Shown here piece by piece: positions 18,801-26,338 of a stretch of 64,000 nucleotides of DNA. The notes below the pieces were generated by a model. The model ran no database searches and had not been told where the DNA came from. It saw nothing but the letters and a program-made list of their open reading frames with translations. A program made the position numbers and the translations under genes. The stretch comes from an uncultured Acetatifactor sp. (GTDB taxonomy: Bacteria > Bacillota > Clostridia > Lachnospirales > Lachnospiraceae), in assembly GCA_910585015.1 (NCBI GenBank), contig CAJUCT010000012.1, forward strand, positions 22,935 to 86,934, written 5' to 3'. How positions within the stretch are numbered: the first letter of the stretch is position 1; each line of letters starts with the position of its first letter.

Positions 18801-20118
18801 CTCCTGTTCCGTTAAGACTTACTGTCTTATTGCTCTCATTAAGACTAAAACCGGTTGTTGTGTCATCCCATCTTCTTTTTATTTCAGAAAAGTTATTGGC
18901 ATCCTTGGCCGCATAAATATACTTGTCTTCTTCCCTATTACCCCCAATAGCATCGGAATCCAGAATATTACCGCCACTGGGCGCATCATCCTTCAGATTC
19001 CCATCATCTACGAAGGTATATGTTACATCTTTGACTTTGAGCGTTAATGTTCCGGCAGTACTATAGTTATTTGAAATCCCAATACCAACCAGCCCTTCCG
19101 TGGAATCTGTTATTTTTGACTGATCCACAGCATGGTCCACACTTTCACTGGTGCTGTATTGAGTCCCTTGTATTGCATTCTGCCAGTTGCTGATATCGGT
19201 TTGGTACACCTTGTAGGCCACGTTTTCACTGGCGCCTGCACCCGCAGGAGCATCAAGGCGCTCTATATTAAAATGTACATTTCTTAAATTGGCATAATTA
19301 TTCTTTATATAATCAGGAAATATAAATTTAGCTTCCTGATACTGTGATTGGTATAGCAGTTCACTTGTTGCCTCGGTATATACATCGTCAGAACCGCTAT
19401 ACCACGTATGTTCGGCTAATGTATAAATTTTGTTGCAATACTTTTCATCATAAAATGTAAGTTCAATACTCTCAATTTCAGCCACGGCATCCGCATCCGC
19501 CACTGTACCGTTATATGTAACAGCAATTTTATTACCGGATAAGCCGCCCGCCTCGTATGGAGTTAATTCTACGGAATTGCTGTATGTCGTCTTTAACTGA
19601 GAGCCATCGGCATTTAATAATTTTAAGAAAACACTGCCCGAACTGCATGAAGTAACATTCACTTTGATACTTTTCAGGCTATTTAACTCAATTCCGTCAG
19701 GAAATAAAAATCTGGCCTCGGGATAGCCACTGCTTTTTGCATAAGTTAGAGTTATTTTTCCGTCATTGCCCAGCGCCGCAGTATAATTGTATCCACCAGA
19801 TATCTCCTTAAACCCTGTGCTGTCTGAGGTAAATACATATATTCCGTCTCCCACTGCCTTCGCATTCCGCAGCATACTAAACATCTGCGCTTTATCAAGC
19901 ACAGATGCCATGTCCCCGGAGACCGTATCTATATCCTCGATTACTCCCCCCACATCGTCTGAAACAATTCCGTCGGCGTCATTGCCAGTGACGGAATTTT
20001 CTGTTTCAACTGTACTTACAGCTGTAGCATTGGCCGCTAACGGGTTGTAACTGATCGAACCCAGTATCAGTGCAAATGCCATTGTCAATGTAAGCCATTT
20101 TTTCACTTGCTTTTTCAT
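12832..20118 (-). CDS. Giant multidomain GH10 endo-1,4-beta-xylanase, membrane anchored
   Basis: Cleaves internal bonds of xylan outside the cell. The 2,428 residues begin with a signal peptide (1-33). Residues ~90-1410 hold about nine ~130-150-residue repeated beta-rich modules with phrases like WSEIKFALPE and GPVNFNVSL. Then come a CBM22-like domain (~1418-1598), another repeat module (~1600-1740), a second CBM22-like domain (~1756-1931) and GH10 (~1945-2330). Acid/base Glu2118 lies in WDVVNEAV and nucleophile Glu2244 in YTEFDLKV. A Glu/Pro/Thr linker, a hydrophobic helix (~2397-2420) and KKKKKITK end the protein. No LPXTG motif is present, so it is probably held by the membrane. CBM22 calls are by similarity to xylan-binding modules; the repeats are unassigned. 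Confidence 0.92.
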   Translation of the reverse strand: MKKQVKKWLTLTMAFALILGSISYNPLAANATAVSTVETENSVTGNDADGIVSDDVGGVIEDIDTVSGDMASVLDKAQMFSMLRNAKAVGDGIYVFTSDSTGFKEISGGYNYTAALGNDGKITLTYAKSSGYPEARFLFPDGIELNSLKSIKVNVTSCSSGSVFLKLLNADGSQLKTTYSNSVELTPYEAGGLSGNKIAVTYNGTVADADAVAEIESIELTFYDEKYCNKIYTLAEHTWYSGSDDVYTEATSELLYQSQYQEAKFIFPDYIKNNYANLRNVHFNIERLDAPAGAGASENVAYKVYQTDISNWQNAIQGTQYSTSESVDHAVDQSKITDSTEGLVGIGISNNYSTAGTLTLKVKDVTYTFVDDGNLKDDAPSGGNILDSDAIGGNREEDKYIYAAKDANNFSEIKRRWDDTTTGFSLNESNKTVSLNGTGEWLFTLQEPIDASMVTAIKFAMSDSKGTWAYKALIDGATEDKYNITDPMYTFPVNATGKLEGIVIYSGDADFEGIFHGMMVDIKAAEEPTETYTITVNASALDASESVGGWKNVKSADCTEDKRFKVVFSSAAYSQVRIMLPDMQDIFGNGGKIKLEDCVSVIFNVKEQTGPVNFRTWLGESSCGTWNYNSGKTSYTLIPSAMVNDSQAPANYTGEINAIGVQVSGDTKEDDYILLDSIVFTMKKTADQQDKVYGDDPIDEPIDLTENITPATTSEFDKRYTVTTGGLAAEPSEKVTFNAKDIEKAELKFTGGAWSEIKFALPEDLAAANIKEVIFAISDESVKGLAFKLYDAAGQEVGYGEKEGAGTGTCAITDTSGNIASVAIMLHSKYVPESGDATCLFDGVLFKMNDPDMKTHELNYAADQLELGTVTADAACEKVDGKYVITFANMNRGVTLKLPKIINMANCTGIKVTVSGQTGPVNYYLDLDGIEKDKDYYYPPSADGVHIIRYKMSTGGINELRIYCGGEEYTPNSGITVEKITFTMKGMDETNDFLTGEDADPEPPEVPAATENITPAQPDTVRVTAGELKIAAANVTEWNKTTADQIQITFSGAWSELKLALPETVNLLQCKSVTFAASEQTVPLSFKLYKEGDLDNPVFAQYHQQNDRGLYTFDISSAEQVKYVGIMLHSDDVAAARAALANYCVFDGVMFDIDSDAATDTYTITYPANELTLKSSEAASCELENNNWMIKFSDMDQNVNFKLPASVNLEKCVNIIFTVATQNGPINFNVSLDNSKLKDYYYNAGNTVYTLEPGVVAKINEVGVQCGREKDAYVPGSFVELVSVSFLMKGTEPKDVPADDNYTMDFLEVNTKSTGVTEVVDENGTATITFPKKEDSITYEIPDSVDTNHMPSIQFLPSLSGVRVEVLSAKGKVLASGTDSMIKTNCNPDAKYIRLVSLADNTVLTLNSIKFNIDPNAFEAIVLNGKFDREDVSMWGAALWGSVDGVETTITTKTSDTPITGDIYTYGEISKRNSPYVCFAQDVSDRTEHQTGYIYSFWAKLSDDYKDAPAELRTVTFSPYYIDANGGTNYSMYRTGAYEQVLDPGVWTHFYGVVNLPSGAEGFVIRIVEQGTNYGQGTCVKGSYAVTNVSLTPTDLVPEPSWGGGSGSSGGNRSNTITKEATCEVIYALKDLAIDWASAKTGTENGGLKLSFTNDYDEVRLKLPRTLDMSTCAYVNVSVPAQNVPIAVKLYWKGKQVDVAYYNDIQSVYLMVPEYEGMIDAIGIMSLAKPNPAGAYALTDSITFGLTQEPEPEEKSNSIVINGDFAHEDMSDWSAALWGDGVTITQRTANKPIYGDTYTYASYSRRTSPYQCFAQEITGRVQQNETYTFSFWARLSNDYKNAPENQRVVQFAPYTVDKKGKEDYNPRLEGNYAQTLEPGVWTYFEGTYKVTNDNPISKVMIRILEQGTNYGQGDCVMGSYDVAGVRMSRYIPDPPSIDEDVPNLKDVTKEVFGDDFIMGTAVTVNEMEDLGVEMLVNKHFNAVTIGNELKPDALFNYSNDAHTPLQTITFNGESLEVPTLYYSRAEEILDTLKKWNEDHPEDPIKVRGHVLVWHSQTPEWFFREDYTVGQNADGSENYVTPEVMNLRLEWYIKTVLEHFTGEDSPYKDMFYGWDVVNEAVSNGGNGYRTEKASLVEPLSQSTHSSNSSWWAVYQSNEFILKAFQYANQYAPADVELYYNDYNECDNKKAAGIVKLLNDVKAAEGTRIDGMGMQGHYNMFNPNTADIEKAIRAYAEVVGKVMYTEFDLKVSGDISNDASKEKEYLAQAERYRDIYQLLKRLDAEDGIEIGGFTVWGTVDKYSWLQNSSSVGGGADGTLTQCPLLFDSDYKVKPSYWALVDYTMVDPDWTEEEPVEEAKEETEATPETSEPEAVPETQQEAEPVADTNPVVEEQKKSSAVPIAIGIGAVVIGAGAGAGFYFFKKKKKITK

Positions 20119-20199
20119 ACATTTTCCCCCATAAAAGTTATAGTGCGACGATTTGATATTAGCATTTATTTGTGCAGATTACTCGTCACATATTGCTTA

Positions 20200-20228
20200 T
20201 CTATAATCAATTCTTGCTTTTTTGACAA
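20200..20228 (-). promoter_or_regulatory. Candidate promoter of the giant xylanase gene
   Basis: On the minus strand TTGTCA (20223-20228), a 17-bp spacer and TATAGA (20200-20205) form a sigma-A type promoter about 85 bp before the start codon. Between it and the gene lies TGACGAGTAAT (20178-20188), which recurs before the GH10 lipoprotein gene. The start has GGGGGAAAA as ribosome-binding site. The remainder of the 20119-20446 gap is A/T-rich with no gene seen. Confidence 0.5.
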
Positions 20229-20446
20229 ATATTTACGAAAAAGCCACTTAACATTCGTGATATTGTATATTGCTCAGAAAAAAAGGGGACCACACGGATA
20301 TCATATTGTACGTTTTGCCTGAATACCTACGAAATCATGGAAAATCTCTGTCAGATCAGGACAAATAGCAAGAGGGAACCGAAGATTTTCTCCGATTCCC
20401 TCTTACTACATTCACCCCATAAAGTTTTTGCTGATGATAACAATAC

Positions 20447-20899
20447 TTATACCGTCTGTTCTGCATATAGGCAAAAGTATTCCTGGGCTTTCTGCAATGG
20501 TATATTCAGCTTTTCCTGTAGCTTTTCCAAAACGTCATCCTTTGACAGTCCGCAGTCTAAGCCCATCACAATAATCCCTTCCGCTTTGCCTTCCGTTTTT
20601 CCCTCTTCCCAAGTTTCTTCAAATACAGTACACATATCCGCATCCCCTTTCTTACTAAGCATATCGTAATCGACTTTATTATTTGTTGCTCCAGCCACAG
20701 TCATTACCACGGCCATGTCCACCTTGTGCTCCTGTGTATACTCTATCGCTCTATTTCGTATTTCTTTCAGTGACTTACTTTTATCCAGAAGAATCTCCAG
20801 CAGATTGAATAAATCCTTGTTGTCCATATTGTGCAGAACCAGGTTGTTCTGCCTTGCTTCTACAAGCCACATTTTATAATCATTGACAAACTTTCTCAT
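20447..20899 (-). pseudogene. C-terminal fragment of an Rpn/PD-(D/E)XK transposase-like protein
   Basis: The 150-residue frame (MRKFVNDYKMWLVEARQNN onward) resembles the C-terminal half of Rpn-family recombination-promoting nucleases: LLDKSKSLKEIRNRAIEY, then the typical EEGKTEGKAEGI helix and a short helical tail. The nuclease core that should precede it is absent, so it is probably a degraded mobile-element gene. A weak ribosome-binding site (GGGAGAG) precedes the ATG, so a short protein could still be made. It lies between two GH10 genes and may mark the event that placed them together. Confidence 0.5.
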
Positions 20900-21069
20900 C
20901 TGTTGAGTTCTCTCCCTTTTAGCATACTATTTCTTTACTGTTCTTTCAACAAAAAAAGAGAAAACACCGATCCGGCATCCGTAGACGCGAACCATCTGTT
21001 TTCTCTATCCGTTGTGATTCTATTGTATGCCGGTGATATGATTCTGTCAAGATTTATTCTCAAATCACA

Positions 21070-22482
21070 TCATTTATTATATAGCGTCTTCATCATATTC
21101 CTGACTTTAATAAAGGCAGGCTTGGGCTGATAGACCGCATCAAACAGCCGGGAGTTGGTGGTATCGCCCTGGCGGTAGTGGTCAATCAGGCCAAAGAATG
21201 TCACATTAGTAATATTGGCATTGCCGCCGCCCTCCGTGTCCAGTTTCGCCAGGGACATGAAAATGGCGCTATAGCGCTGGCCCTGTTTCTCAAAATTCTC
21301 TTCGTTTTCCTCGTCAACGGAAACAGACAGTTCCGTAATATGAATTTCCAGTTCCAGTTCTCCAAACTTGCGGATGGCACTCTCCAGTGTACCGATGGAA
21401 GGATGATTCACTCCCCAATATCCCTGCATACCGATTCCGTCAATTAATCCTTTTTCCTTCAAGGATTGGCAGAGCGCATAGATGGCATTTCTCTTTTCTA
21501 TCTGGTAGGTATTAAAATCATTATAAAAAAGTTTTACGTCCTCCGCGGCATATTTCCGGGCATATGTAAAAGCCATCTCCACATAGTCCTCCCCTATGGT
21601 TACATACCAGGGATTGGGTGTACCTTCATTCTCCGTGCGGCAGAGGAAAAAGCTATCTTTATCCCCCTTGTCCGGATCCACGGCTTCATTCACCACATCC
21701 CAGCAGTACACCACGCCGGGGTAATTGTCCTGCACATGAGTCATCAGCTGCGCAATATAACTCTCCATGCGCCCAAGCATGGTTTCCCGATCCACATATC
21801 CGCCCTTATCACTGTATCCTTCCCTAAAAAACCAGTCCGGCGCCTGGACGTGCCATACCAGCGTGTGTCCCCGCATCCGCATACCATTGGCCTGACACCA
21901 TTCCAGCGTAGGATCTATGGCGTCAAAGGAAAGCACAGGGCTTCCGTCCCCGCTTTCAGCGCTCTGCTGAGATTCCTGCTGATCCAGAATATAACTGCTT
22001 TTCATCAGATTCGTCATGGTACAGCTGTTGAAATGTCTCTTGGCCACCGCCATATATTCCGGCATATTCAGGGTCTGGTTCTCTAATGTGCTGCCGTTAA
22101 TGCCCACTCCCAGAGTAAAATAATCACTACATAGGTCTTTCAGCGCAGGCTCCGTCAGGGCTGCGGTCAGGTCGTAGCGGCTGTTCCCAAACTCCTCCAG
22201 CACCTGCTGCCAGTAAAGATCCTCCTCGGACAGGATTTCCTCAGACAAATTCTCCTCGGATGTGGTTTCCTCGGGTTCGATTTCTTCTGATGCAGTTTCT
22301 TCTGATTTCGTCTCCTCCGACGCCTCATCCCGCATCTCACCAGTCTGAGAAGATGGCCGGGCTTCGCCGGTATCGCCTGCCTCTTGTGCCGCGCCACAAC
22401 CAGTTGCCAGTATGGACAAACAGATTCCCCATATCAGCAAATGCCCCCATTTTGTCCTGCACTTTCTTCCCATGTATCGCAC
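21070..22482 (-). CDS. GH10 endo-1,4-beta-xylanase lipoprotein
   Basis: Secreted xylanase tethered by lipid: the signal peptide ends in the lipobox LATGC, and a Glu/Ser-rich spacer with repeated SEE units leads to the catalytic domain. GH10 features are complete: GHTLVWHVQAPDWFF, acid/base Glu266 in WDVVNEAV and nucleophile Glu384 in HITELSVS (numbered from the GTG at 22482), and a C-terminal FFGLIDHY. The start is GTG at 22482 or ATG at 22473; AGGAGAGACGAGG upstream fits either. It lacks carbohydrate-binding modules, unlike the other two GH10 enzymes here, so it may act on soluble oligoxylans near the membrane. Confidence 0.92.
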   Translation of the reverse strand: MRYMGRKCRTKWGHLLIWGICLSILATGCGAAQEAGDTGEARPSSQTGEMRDEASEETKSEETASEEIEPEETTSEENLSEEILSEEDLYWQQVLEEFGNSRYDLTAALTEPALKDLCSDYFTLGVGINGSTLENQTLNMPEYMAVAKRHFNSCTMTNLMKSSYILDQQESQQSAESGDGSPVLSFDAIDPTLEWCQANGMRMRGHTLVWHVQAPDWFFREGYSDKGGYVDRETMLGRMESYIAQLMTHVQDNYPGVVYCWDVVNEAVDPDKGDKDSFFLCRTENEGTPNPWYVTIGEDYVEMAFTYARKYAAEDVKLFYNDFNTYQIEKRNAIYALCQSLKEKGLIDGIGMQGYWGVNHPSIGTLESAIRKFGELELEIHITELSVSVDEENEENFEKQGQRYSAIFMSLAKLDTEGGGNANITNVTFFGLIDHYRQGDTTNSRLFDAVYQPKPAFIKVRNMMKTLYNK

Positions 22483-22955
22483 CCTCGTCTCTCCTCATAT
22501 TCCACCTATGAACGGTTGCCCATTGCAATACCAGAATAACAGAACTATATTCGCATTACTCGTCAGTTTTTGCTAACTTATTCTCGGTTTTTGCGAAGGA
22601 GGCAATTCTTGTAAAGTTCCAAGTCGCCGTCCTTGCTGATACTGTTTCCCATGCGACTTCTGCCGCCTTATCGTATGGATGAGAATCTCCCGTTTGTGTT
22701 CTGCCGGCTTTCTTTGTCTGCAATTGTCTTCATAGCATCCCAATGCTCGGCAATCTACAGGACACTCGGAGACGAGGCTTTTCTAGTCCAGGACGAGAGG
22801 GGGCGAAACTTTTGAAAAAGATGACTGTGGCAAAAGAGAAAAAGAACCCACTTCAGCCAGCAACTGAAATTGTGGATTCCTATTCATAACAATGCTGGTG
22901 GGGGAACGTGAACCCGTTACAATAGCTGCCATATTCCTTGATGTACCGATGCAAC
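22483..22955. other. Intergenic region between GH10 lipoprotein and tail locus
   Basis: No convincing gene. Positions 22555-22565 carry the minus-strand motif TGACGAGTAAT shared with the giant xylanase leader, 73 bp before the lipoprotein start. Short plus-strand frames near 22633-22815 and 22820-22890 lack ribosome-binding sites and family features. This is the left boundary of the tail locus; I see no attachment-site repeat. Confidence 0.5.
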
Positions 22956-23780
22956 TTACTCTTTTTTCAGGATACCTGCTGCCAGCAGATTATACATCTG
23001 CGTATTCTGCGCCGCCGTACCGATATAGCCAGTAATATTGTTGGCCTTGGCAATTAGCTTACGATGAGTATAACTGGCATCAATGCCAAGGGCTGTCATG
23101 GCGGCGGATAGGGTAGTCTTGGGACCTGTATAGGCCGGATATAGGGTGTCAGTGTTCTGGCCGCTGGTAGAGGTGACTGCACTGCTTGTCCCGGCTTGGG
23201 ACGCATTTTTAAGGCCCAGCACCGCCACCAGAAAATCAACAATGCCCTGCGCTGTCCGCGTAGCATGTGCTGCCGATAAAATGAGCGGCACATCCGTCCG
23301 GGAATCCATAAAGCCGTTCTCGATCAAAAACGCAGGCATTGTGGTATGCTTAACCACATACCAGCCATACTTGATTACCTTGCTGCTGCGGTTGCCGAAT
23401 AGGCCCGTGCGCACAGTTACAGAATCATACAGATGCATGGCCTGCACCCGCCTCTCGTCTTTGCTGGAGCAATAATACACCACCGTGCCGCCGCCAGAGC
23501 CGCCCTTGACCCCGGCATTGTGATGAATACTGATATAGATATCCGCATTGGCGCTGTTAGCCGCCTTGACCCTAGCAGACAGGCTGATATCCTTAACGCC
23601 AGTAGGATCATCCACCCGGATCATGGTACAGTCGTATGCTGTCAGCAGTTCCTGGACCTGAACCGCAATTCTATCGTTGAGCCACCACTCTCTGGTCTCG
23701 GCGGGATCGATACTCTTCAAACAGCGCTTGCCTGCCGTTTTCATTCCATGCCCCGCGTCGATTGCGATAATCTTACTCAT
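22956..23780 (-). CDS. Endolysin, N-acetylmuramoyl-L-alanine amidase
   Basis: Cuts the amide bond between muramic acid and the stem peptide to release particles by lysis. The 274-residue protein has an Amidase_3 domain (about 1-180) with zinc ligands in DAGHG and SIHHNA and the catalytic Glu in LIENGFMDS. A linker and a C-terminal ~60-residue cell-wall-targeting region follow (TTLSAAMTALGID...AKANNITGYIG), as in clostridial phage endolysins. It has no signal peptide, so export depends on the holin, whose gene it overlaps by 8 bp. Confidence 0.88.
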   Translation of the reverse strand: MSKIIAIDAGHGMKTAGKRCLKSIDPAETREWWLNDRIAVQVQELLTAYDCTMIRVDDPTGVKDISLSARVKAANSANADIYISIHHNAGVKGGSGGGTVVYYCSSKDERRVQAMHLYDSVTVRTGLFGNRSSKVIKYGWYVVKHTTMPAFLIENGFMDSRTDVPLILSAAHATRTAQGIVDFLVAVLGLKNASQAGTSSAVTSTSGQNTDTLYPAYTGPKTTLSAAMTALGIDASYTHRKLIAKANNITGYIGTAAQNTQMYNLLAAGILKKE

Positions 23781-24246
23781 GCTCTTTTTCCTCGCTTCCC
23801 TCTCCTTCCGTGATTGTTGCCTTGTCCTCCACCTGCTGTTTAATATATTTAATAACTGGCATCAGAAAAGGAGGCATACTTACCCCGATATCCAACATAT
23901 TCTCCAGAATACTGATAATCTCGTTGACTACCAGCCACACTGCCACTATCGTGGCCACAACAAAGGGAATAGTAATTTTAATACCTGTATATTCCGCGGC
24001 GTAATTAATGAGGATATCAACCCACGCCCCCAGCAGAACAAGCAGCCACTGACATACTTTCTTGGTAATCCCTCTGATGCTCTTATAACTTGATACCTGA
24101 TCCTGCCGGTACGTTGCTGCACAAATCCCGGTTATGTAATCAACAAAATTGCATCCTACCATTAAGAAAACCGGCACGGCCAGAATCCCCAGCCAACTCA
24201 TGAGTGCAGATATTACAGCAGTTACAGTTAATTTAATCTTGTCCAT
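23773..24246 (-). CDS. Phage holin, phi-Cp/TcdE-like family
   Basis: Forms membrane lesions that let the endolysin reach the wall. From the ATG at 24246, preceded by GGAGGG, it has 157 residues. Several hydrophobic segments are seen (SALMSWLGILAVPVFLMVG; LLVLLGAWVDILI; IPFVVATIVAVWLVV) with the family phrase DYITGICAA near residue 37, and a charged C terminus (EGEGSEEKEHE). Together with the amidase it forms the lysis module, showing the locus can release its product. Confidence 0.85.
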   Translation of the reverse strand: MDKIKLTVTAVISALMSWLGILAVPVFLMVGCNFVDYITGICAATYRQDQVSSYKSIRGITKKVCQWLLVLLGAWVDILINYAAEYTGIKITIPFVVATIVAVWLVVNEIISILENMLDIGVSMPPFLMPVIKYIKQQVEDKATITEGEGSEEKEHE

Positions 24247-24360
24247 ATTTTCCCTCCAATTTCTAATAGAAATTTCCTCATTTACAGAAATAATACTTTT
24301 GGGGTCCATCCCTAATCATTATAAATTGTTCCTCCTTATAATAATTTGTGCAAAAATAAA

Positions 24361-24399
24361 CACATATGAACATTAGAAAGTATCTAATGTTCATATGTG
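24361..24399. repeat. Long perfect hairpin between holin gene and invertible segment
   Basis: CACATATGAACATTAGA and its exact complement (17-bp arms) surround a 5-base loop. On the minus strand it is followed by TTTATTTTTG, so it could terminate transcription coming from the tail genes, or regulate holin expression. It lies 17 bp outside the left inversion repeat. No gene is seen in 24247-24415. Confidence 0.7.
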
Positions 24400-24415
24400 C
24401 TCATTTTACTGTAAG

Positions 24416-24700
24416 CTAAACACGGGTTTGTTTGGGGCGCGGACATATGCCACATACAATTCGTCAAATCCCCGGCTGGCCCTAAAAACCGTTGTACTGC
24501 CTGAGGCGTTTGGACGGTATGATAGTAATAATTATTTTGTGTCAGTTACAATGGAATCAGAAACAGATGCTGCTTATGCGGTTTCCTTTACTGAAAAACA
24601 TACAGGTGCATTTAATGTGTATTTTCGCCGTAGCGATGGATCTGAATGGGGCGTAAATACTGCAATATGGTTTAGTTACATCGTTGTCATTAACCGCTAA
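24416..24700 (+). CDS. Silent alternative C-terminal domain of the tail fibre
   Basis: Plus-strand frame of 94 codons beginning with the shared LNTGL residues and continuing FGARTYATYNSS to a TAA at 24700, only 9 bp from the tail-fibre stop on the other strand. It has no ribosome-binding site; the only upstream ATG (24395) lies inside a hairpin. The encoded ~89-residue domain is beta-rich (NNYFVSVTMESE, GAFNVYFRRSDG) and unlike the 91 residues now attached to the fibre. It is best read as the unexpressed arm of an inversion switch, giving a 537-residue fibre after inversion. Confidence 0.8.
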   Translation, partial: LNTGLFGARTYATYNSSNPRLALKTVVLPEAFGRYDSNNYFVSVTMESETDAAYAVSFTEKHTGAFNVYFRRSDGSEWGVNTAIWFSYIVVINR

Positions 24701-25000
24701 AACGCATGATTATCTGTACCATGCAGACAGTTTGAGATTTTCAGTGCCGCCATTGTCATTTTTGGGATACATGCCCACTACAGATTGGTGGTAATAAATA
24801 TGTACGCAGTCAGTGACACCACCTATCTGCCCATATAAATCGGTCTCAAAGGCATCGATATTGGGGATTATCATTGCCCGGCGAAAGGATGCATCAGACT
24901 GGAAATCCACGGATACCCAGACTTCTTTATGGAATGGCAGGCTTAGTCTGTCAGTCCCAGTGACGTATCCGACATATTTCCAATTCAAACCCGTGTTTAG
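24416..25000. other. Predicted invertible DNA segment swapping tail-fibre 3' ends
   Basis: CTAAACACGGGTTTG at 24416-24430 and its exact complement at 24986-25000 bound a 585-bp segment. The right repeat is codons 444-448 (Leu-Asn-Thr-Gly-Leu) of the tail-fibre gene on the minus strand. The left repeat encodes the same five residues at the start of a plus-strand open frame that ends at 24700. Inversion joins the fibre stem to the other 3' end in frame. Each site has an inner dyad, AAAC-CCGT-GTTT, like a recombinase core site. No invertase gene is found in the window, so the enzyme must be encoded elsewhere. Sequence structure is seen; switching is inferred. Confidence 0.85.
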
Positions 25001-26329
25001 TGAAGAAATCGCCCCGGTAACAGTGCCATCCCCAATACCAGACAAACTCGTATTTCCCATTAATTTCCATAGGTATCTTACATTTTTGAAAAACAGGGAA
25101 ACTTTACGCCACATGCTGTCATGTTCTTCGTCAGACTCCAGCACCGGTACATTTGCCCATTCGGTGGGATTATCAATGTCACCGCTATTGAATTTGCTCC
25201 TGAATCCTGTAAGATACCAGGGGGTCCCATCTGTCCGCGGCCTGATTTGCAGATTTCCGTCTATATATCCTAAATATAATGCGCTTTTTAAAGCATCAAC
25301 GGTTTTCCATCCATCCGGTGCCAGGCAAACCTGGTATGTTTCATTAGTGTTTTTCAACGCGCCTATCAGGGGCCCTTCATTATGAAACCACTGTAGACCT
25401 ATATTATTTTTTTGCAGTATTGGTCCGTCCATGGTTCCGCCGGAAAGAGGCAGGTAGTCATGGGAATGGTCTGCATCCGCCTTTTCGTTCCATTCCTCCC
25501 GTTCTGACGCTGTAACGTGAATCGTATTATTGTCTGCATGGCCTGCAAAATCCGCCTCACTGGCTTTACTGCCAATAGCCTGCTCCAGGGCTTGCACCAC
25601 ATCTGCATTTTCCTTCATAGCCTCAGCGATTTCCCCCAACGTATCCAAAGTGCCGGGAGCGCCATTAACAAGAGCATTTACAATTCTGTCGGCATACGCC
25701 GTGGCCTGCCGATAGGCCGCATCTATGGCATCCTGCTGAGCCGTAGATACCGGCTTGCTTATATCTGATGTATTATCCACCTTGCCCAGACCTACTTGGG
25801 CTTTATCAGTCTGGTGTGGATTGTTAAAATCTTCTATGTGGCACTTTATGCTATTTTCAATCGCTAACACATCGCCTATAGTTGCCATCGCTGATTGATC
25901 CATCTGGATGGTAATATTATCCGCATTTTCCAGCGTTATCTTCAGCTTTATCTCTATGCCGCACTGCGTCTGTGACTTCTGCGGCATATAGGCCGCACTC
26001 GTCCGCTCCACTGCCAGAGCAAATAGTACGGGCGCCCCTCCCCCTATACAGCCATATACTCCTAGTGTGTTCGTGAAATACCCCTCCTCAAGATCACTGT
26101 TCAGAAATACAGCGTCTATCTGAATTGTATTGTCTATCCTTGATATCTTACGGATGCCTGTCCGTTGCCGGATTCCTTCCAAATCCGTTAAGCTTTCCAG
26201 TGCTGCTATGTCATATATGTTCTCTGACATAGCCATCTCCGTGAACATTAACTCCTCATTTGAAGAAAGTTTCTGATTAAGGAGTCTCTTTCCCTCATTT
26301 GTAATTACAAGTTTTGAAAAATCAGCCAT
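24710..26329 (-). CDS. Tail fibre / receptor-binding protein with switchable C terminus
   Basis: Recognises the target-cell surface at the tail tip. The 539 residues begin with a DUF3751-type tail-fibre N terminus (MADFSKLVITNEGKRLLNQK) that attaches to the baseplate. A helical and collar region follows (NPHQTDKAQVGLGKVDNTSD; DHSHDYLPLSGGTMDG), then a C-terminal binding part. Residues 444-448 lie on the inversion repeat, so only residues 449-539 change on switching. It follows the DUF2313 gene by 9 bp. No separate fibre-assembly chaperone gene follows. Confidence 0.85.
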   Translation of the reverse strand: MADFSKLVITNEGKRLLNQKLSSNEELMFTEMAMSENIYDIAALESLTDLEGIRQRTGIRKISRIDNTIQIDAVFLNSDLEEGYFTNTLGVYGCIGGGAPVLFALAVERTSAAYMPQKSQTQCGIEIKLKITLENADNITIQMDQSAMATIGDVLAIENSIKCHIEDFNNPHQTDKAQVGLGKVDNTSDISKPVSTAQQDAIDAAYRQATAYADRIVNALVNGAPGTLDTLGEIAEAMKENADVVQALEQAIGSKASEADFAGHADNNTIHVTASEREEWNEKADADHSHDYLPLSGGTMDGPILQKNNIGLQWFHNEGPLIGALKNTNETYQVCLAPDGWKTVDALKSALYLGYIDGNLQIRPRTDGTPWYLTGFRSKFNSGDIDNPTEWANVPVLESDEEHDSMWRKVSLFFKNVRYLWKLMGNTSLSGIGDGTVTGAISSLNTGLNWKYVGYVTGTDRLSLPFHKEVWVSVDFQSDASFRRAMIIPNIDAFETDLYGQIGGVTDCVHIYYHQSVVGMYPKNDNGGTENLKLSAWYR

Positions 26330-26338
26330 CTTACCTCC

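Noticed and set aside
22633..22815. Plus-strand 60-codon frame next to the tail locus
   Set aside because: No start signal and no recognisable features; not strong enough to call an invertase or excisionase remnant.
24416..25000. Diversity-generating retroelement as the cause of fibre variation
   Set aside because: No reverse transcriptase and no template/variable repeat pair; only two unlike 3' ends with inverted repeats, which points to inversion.
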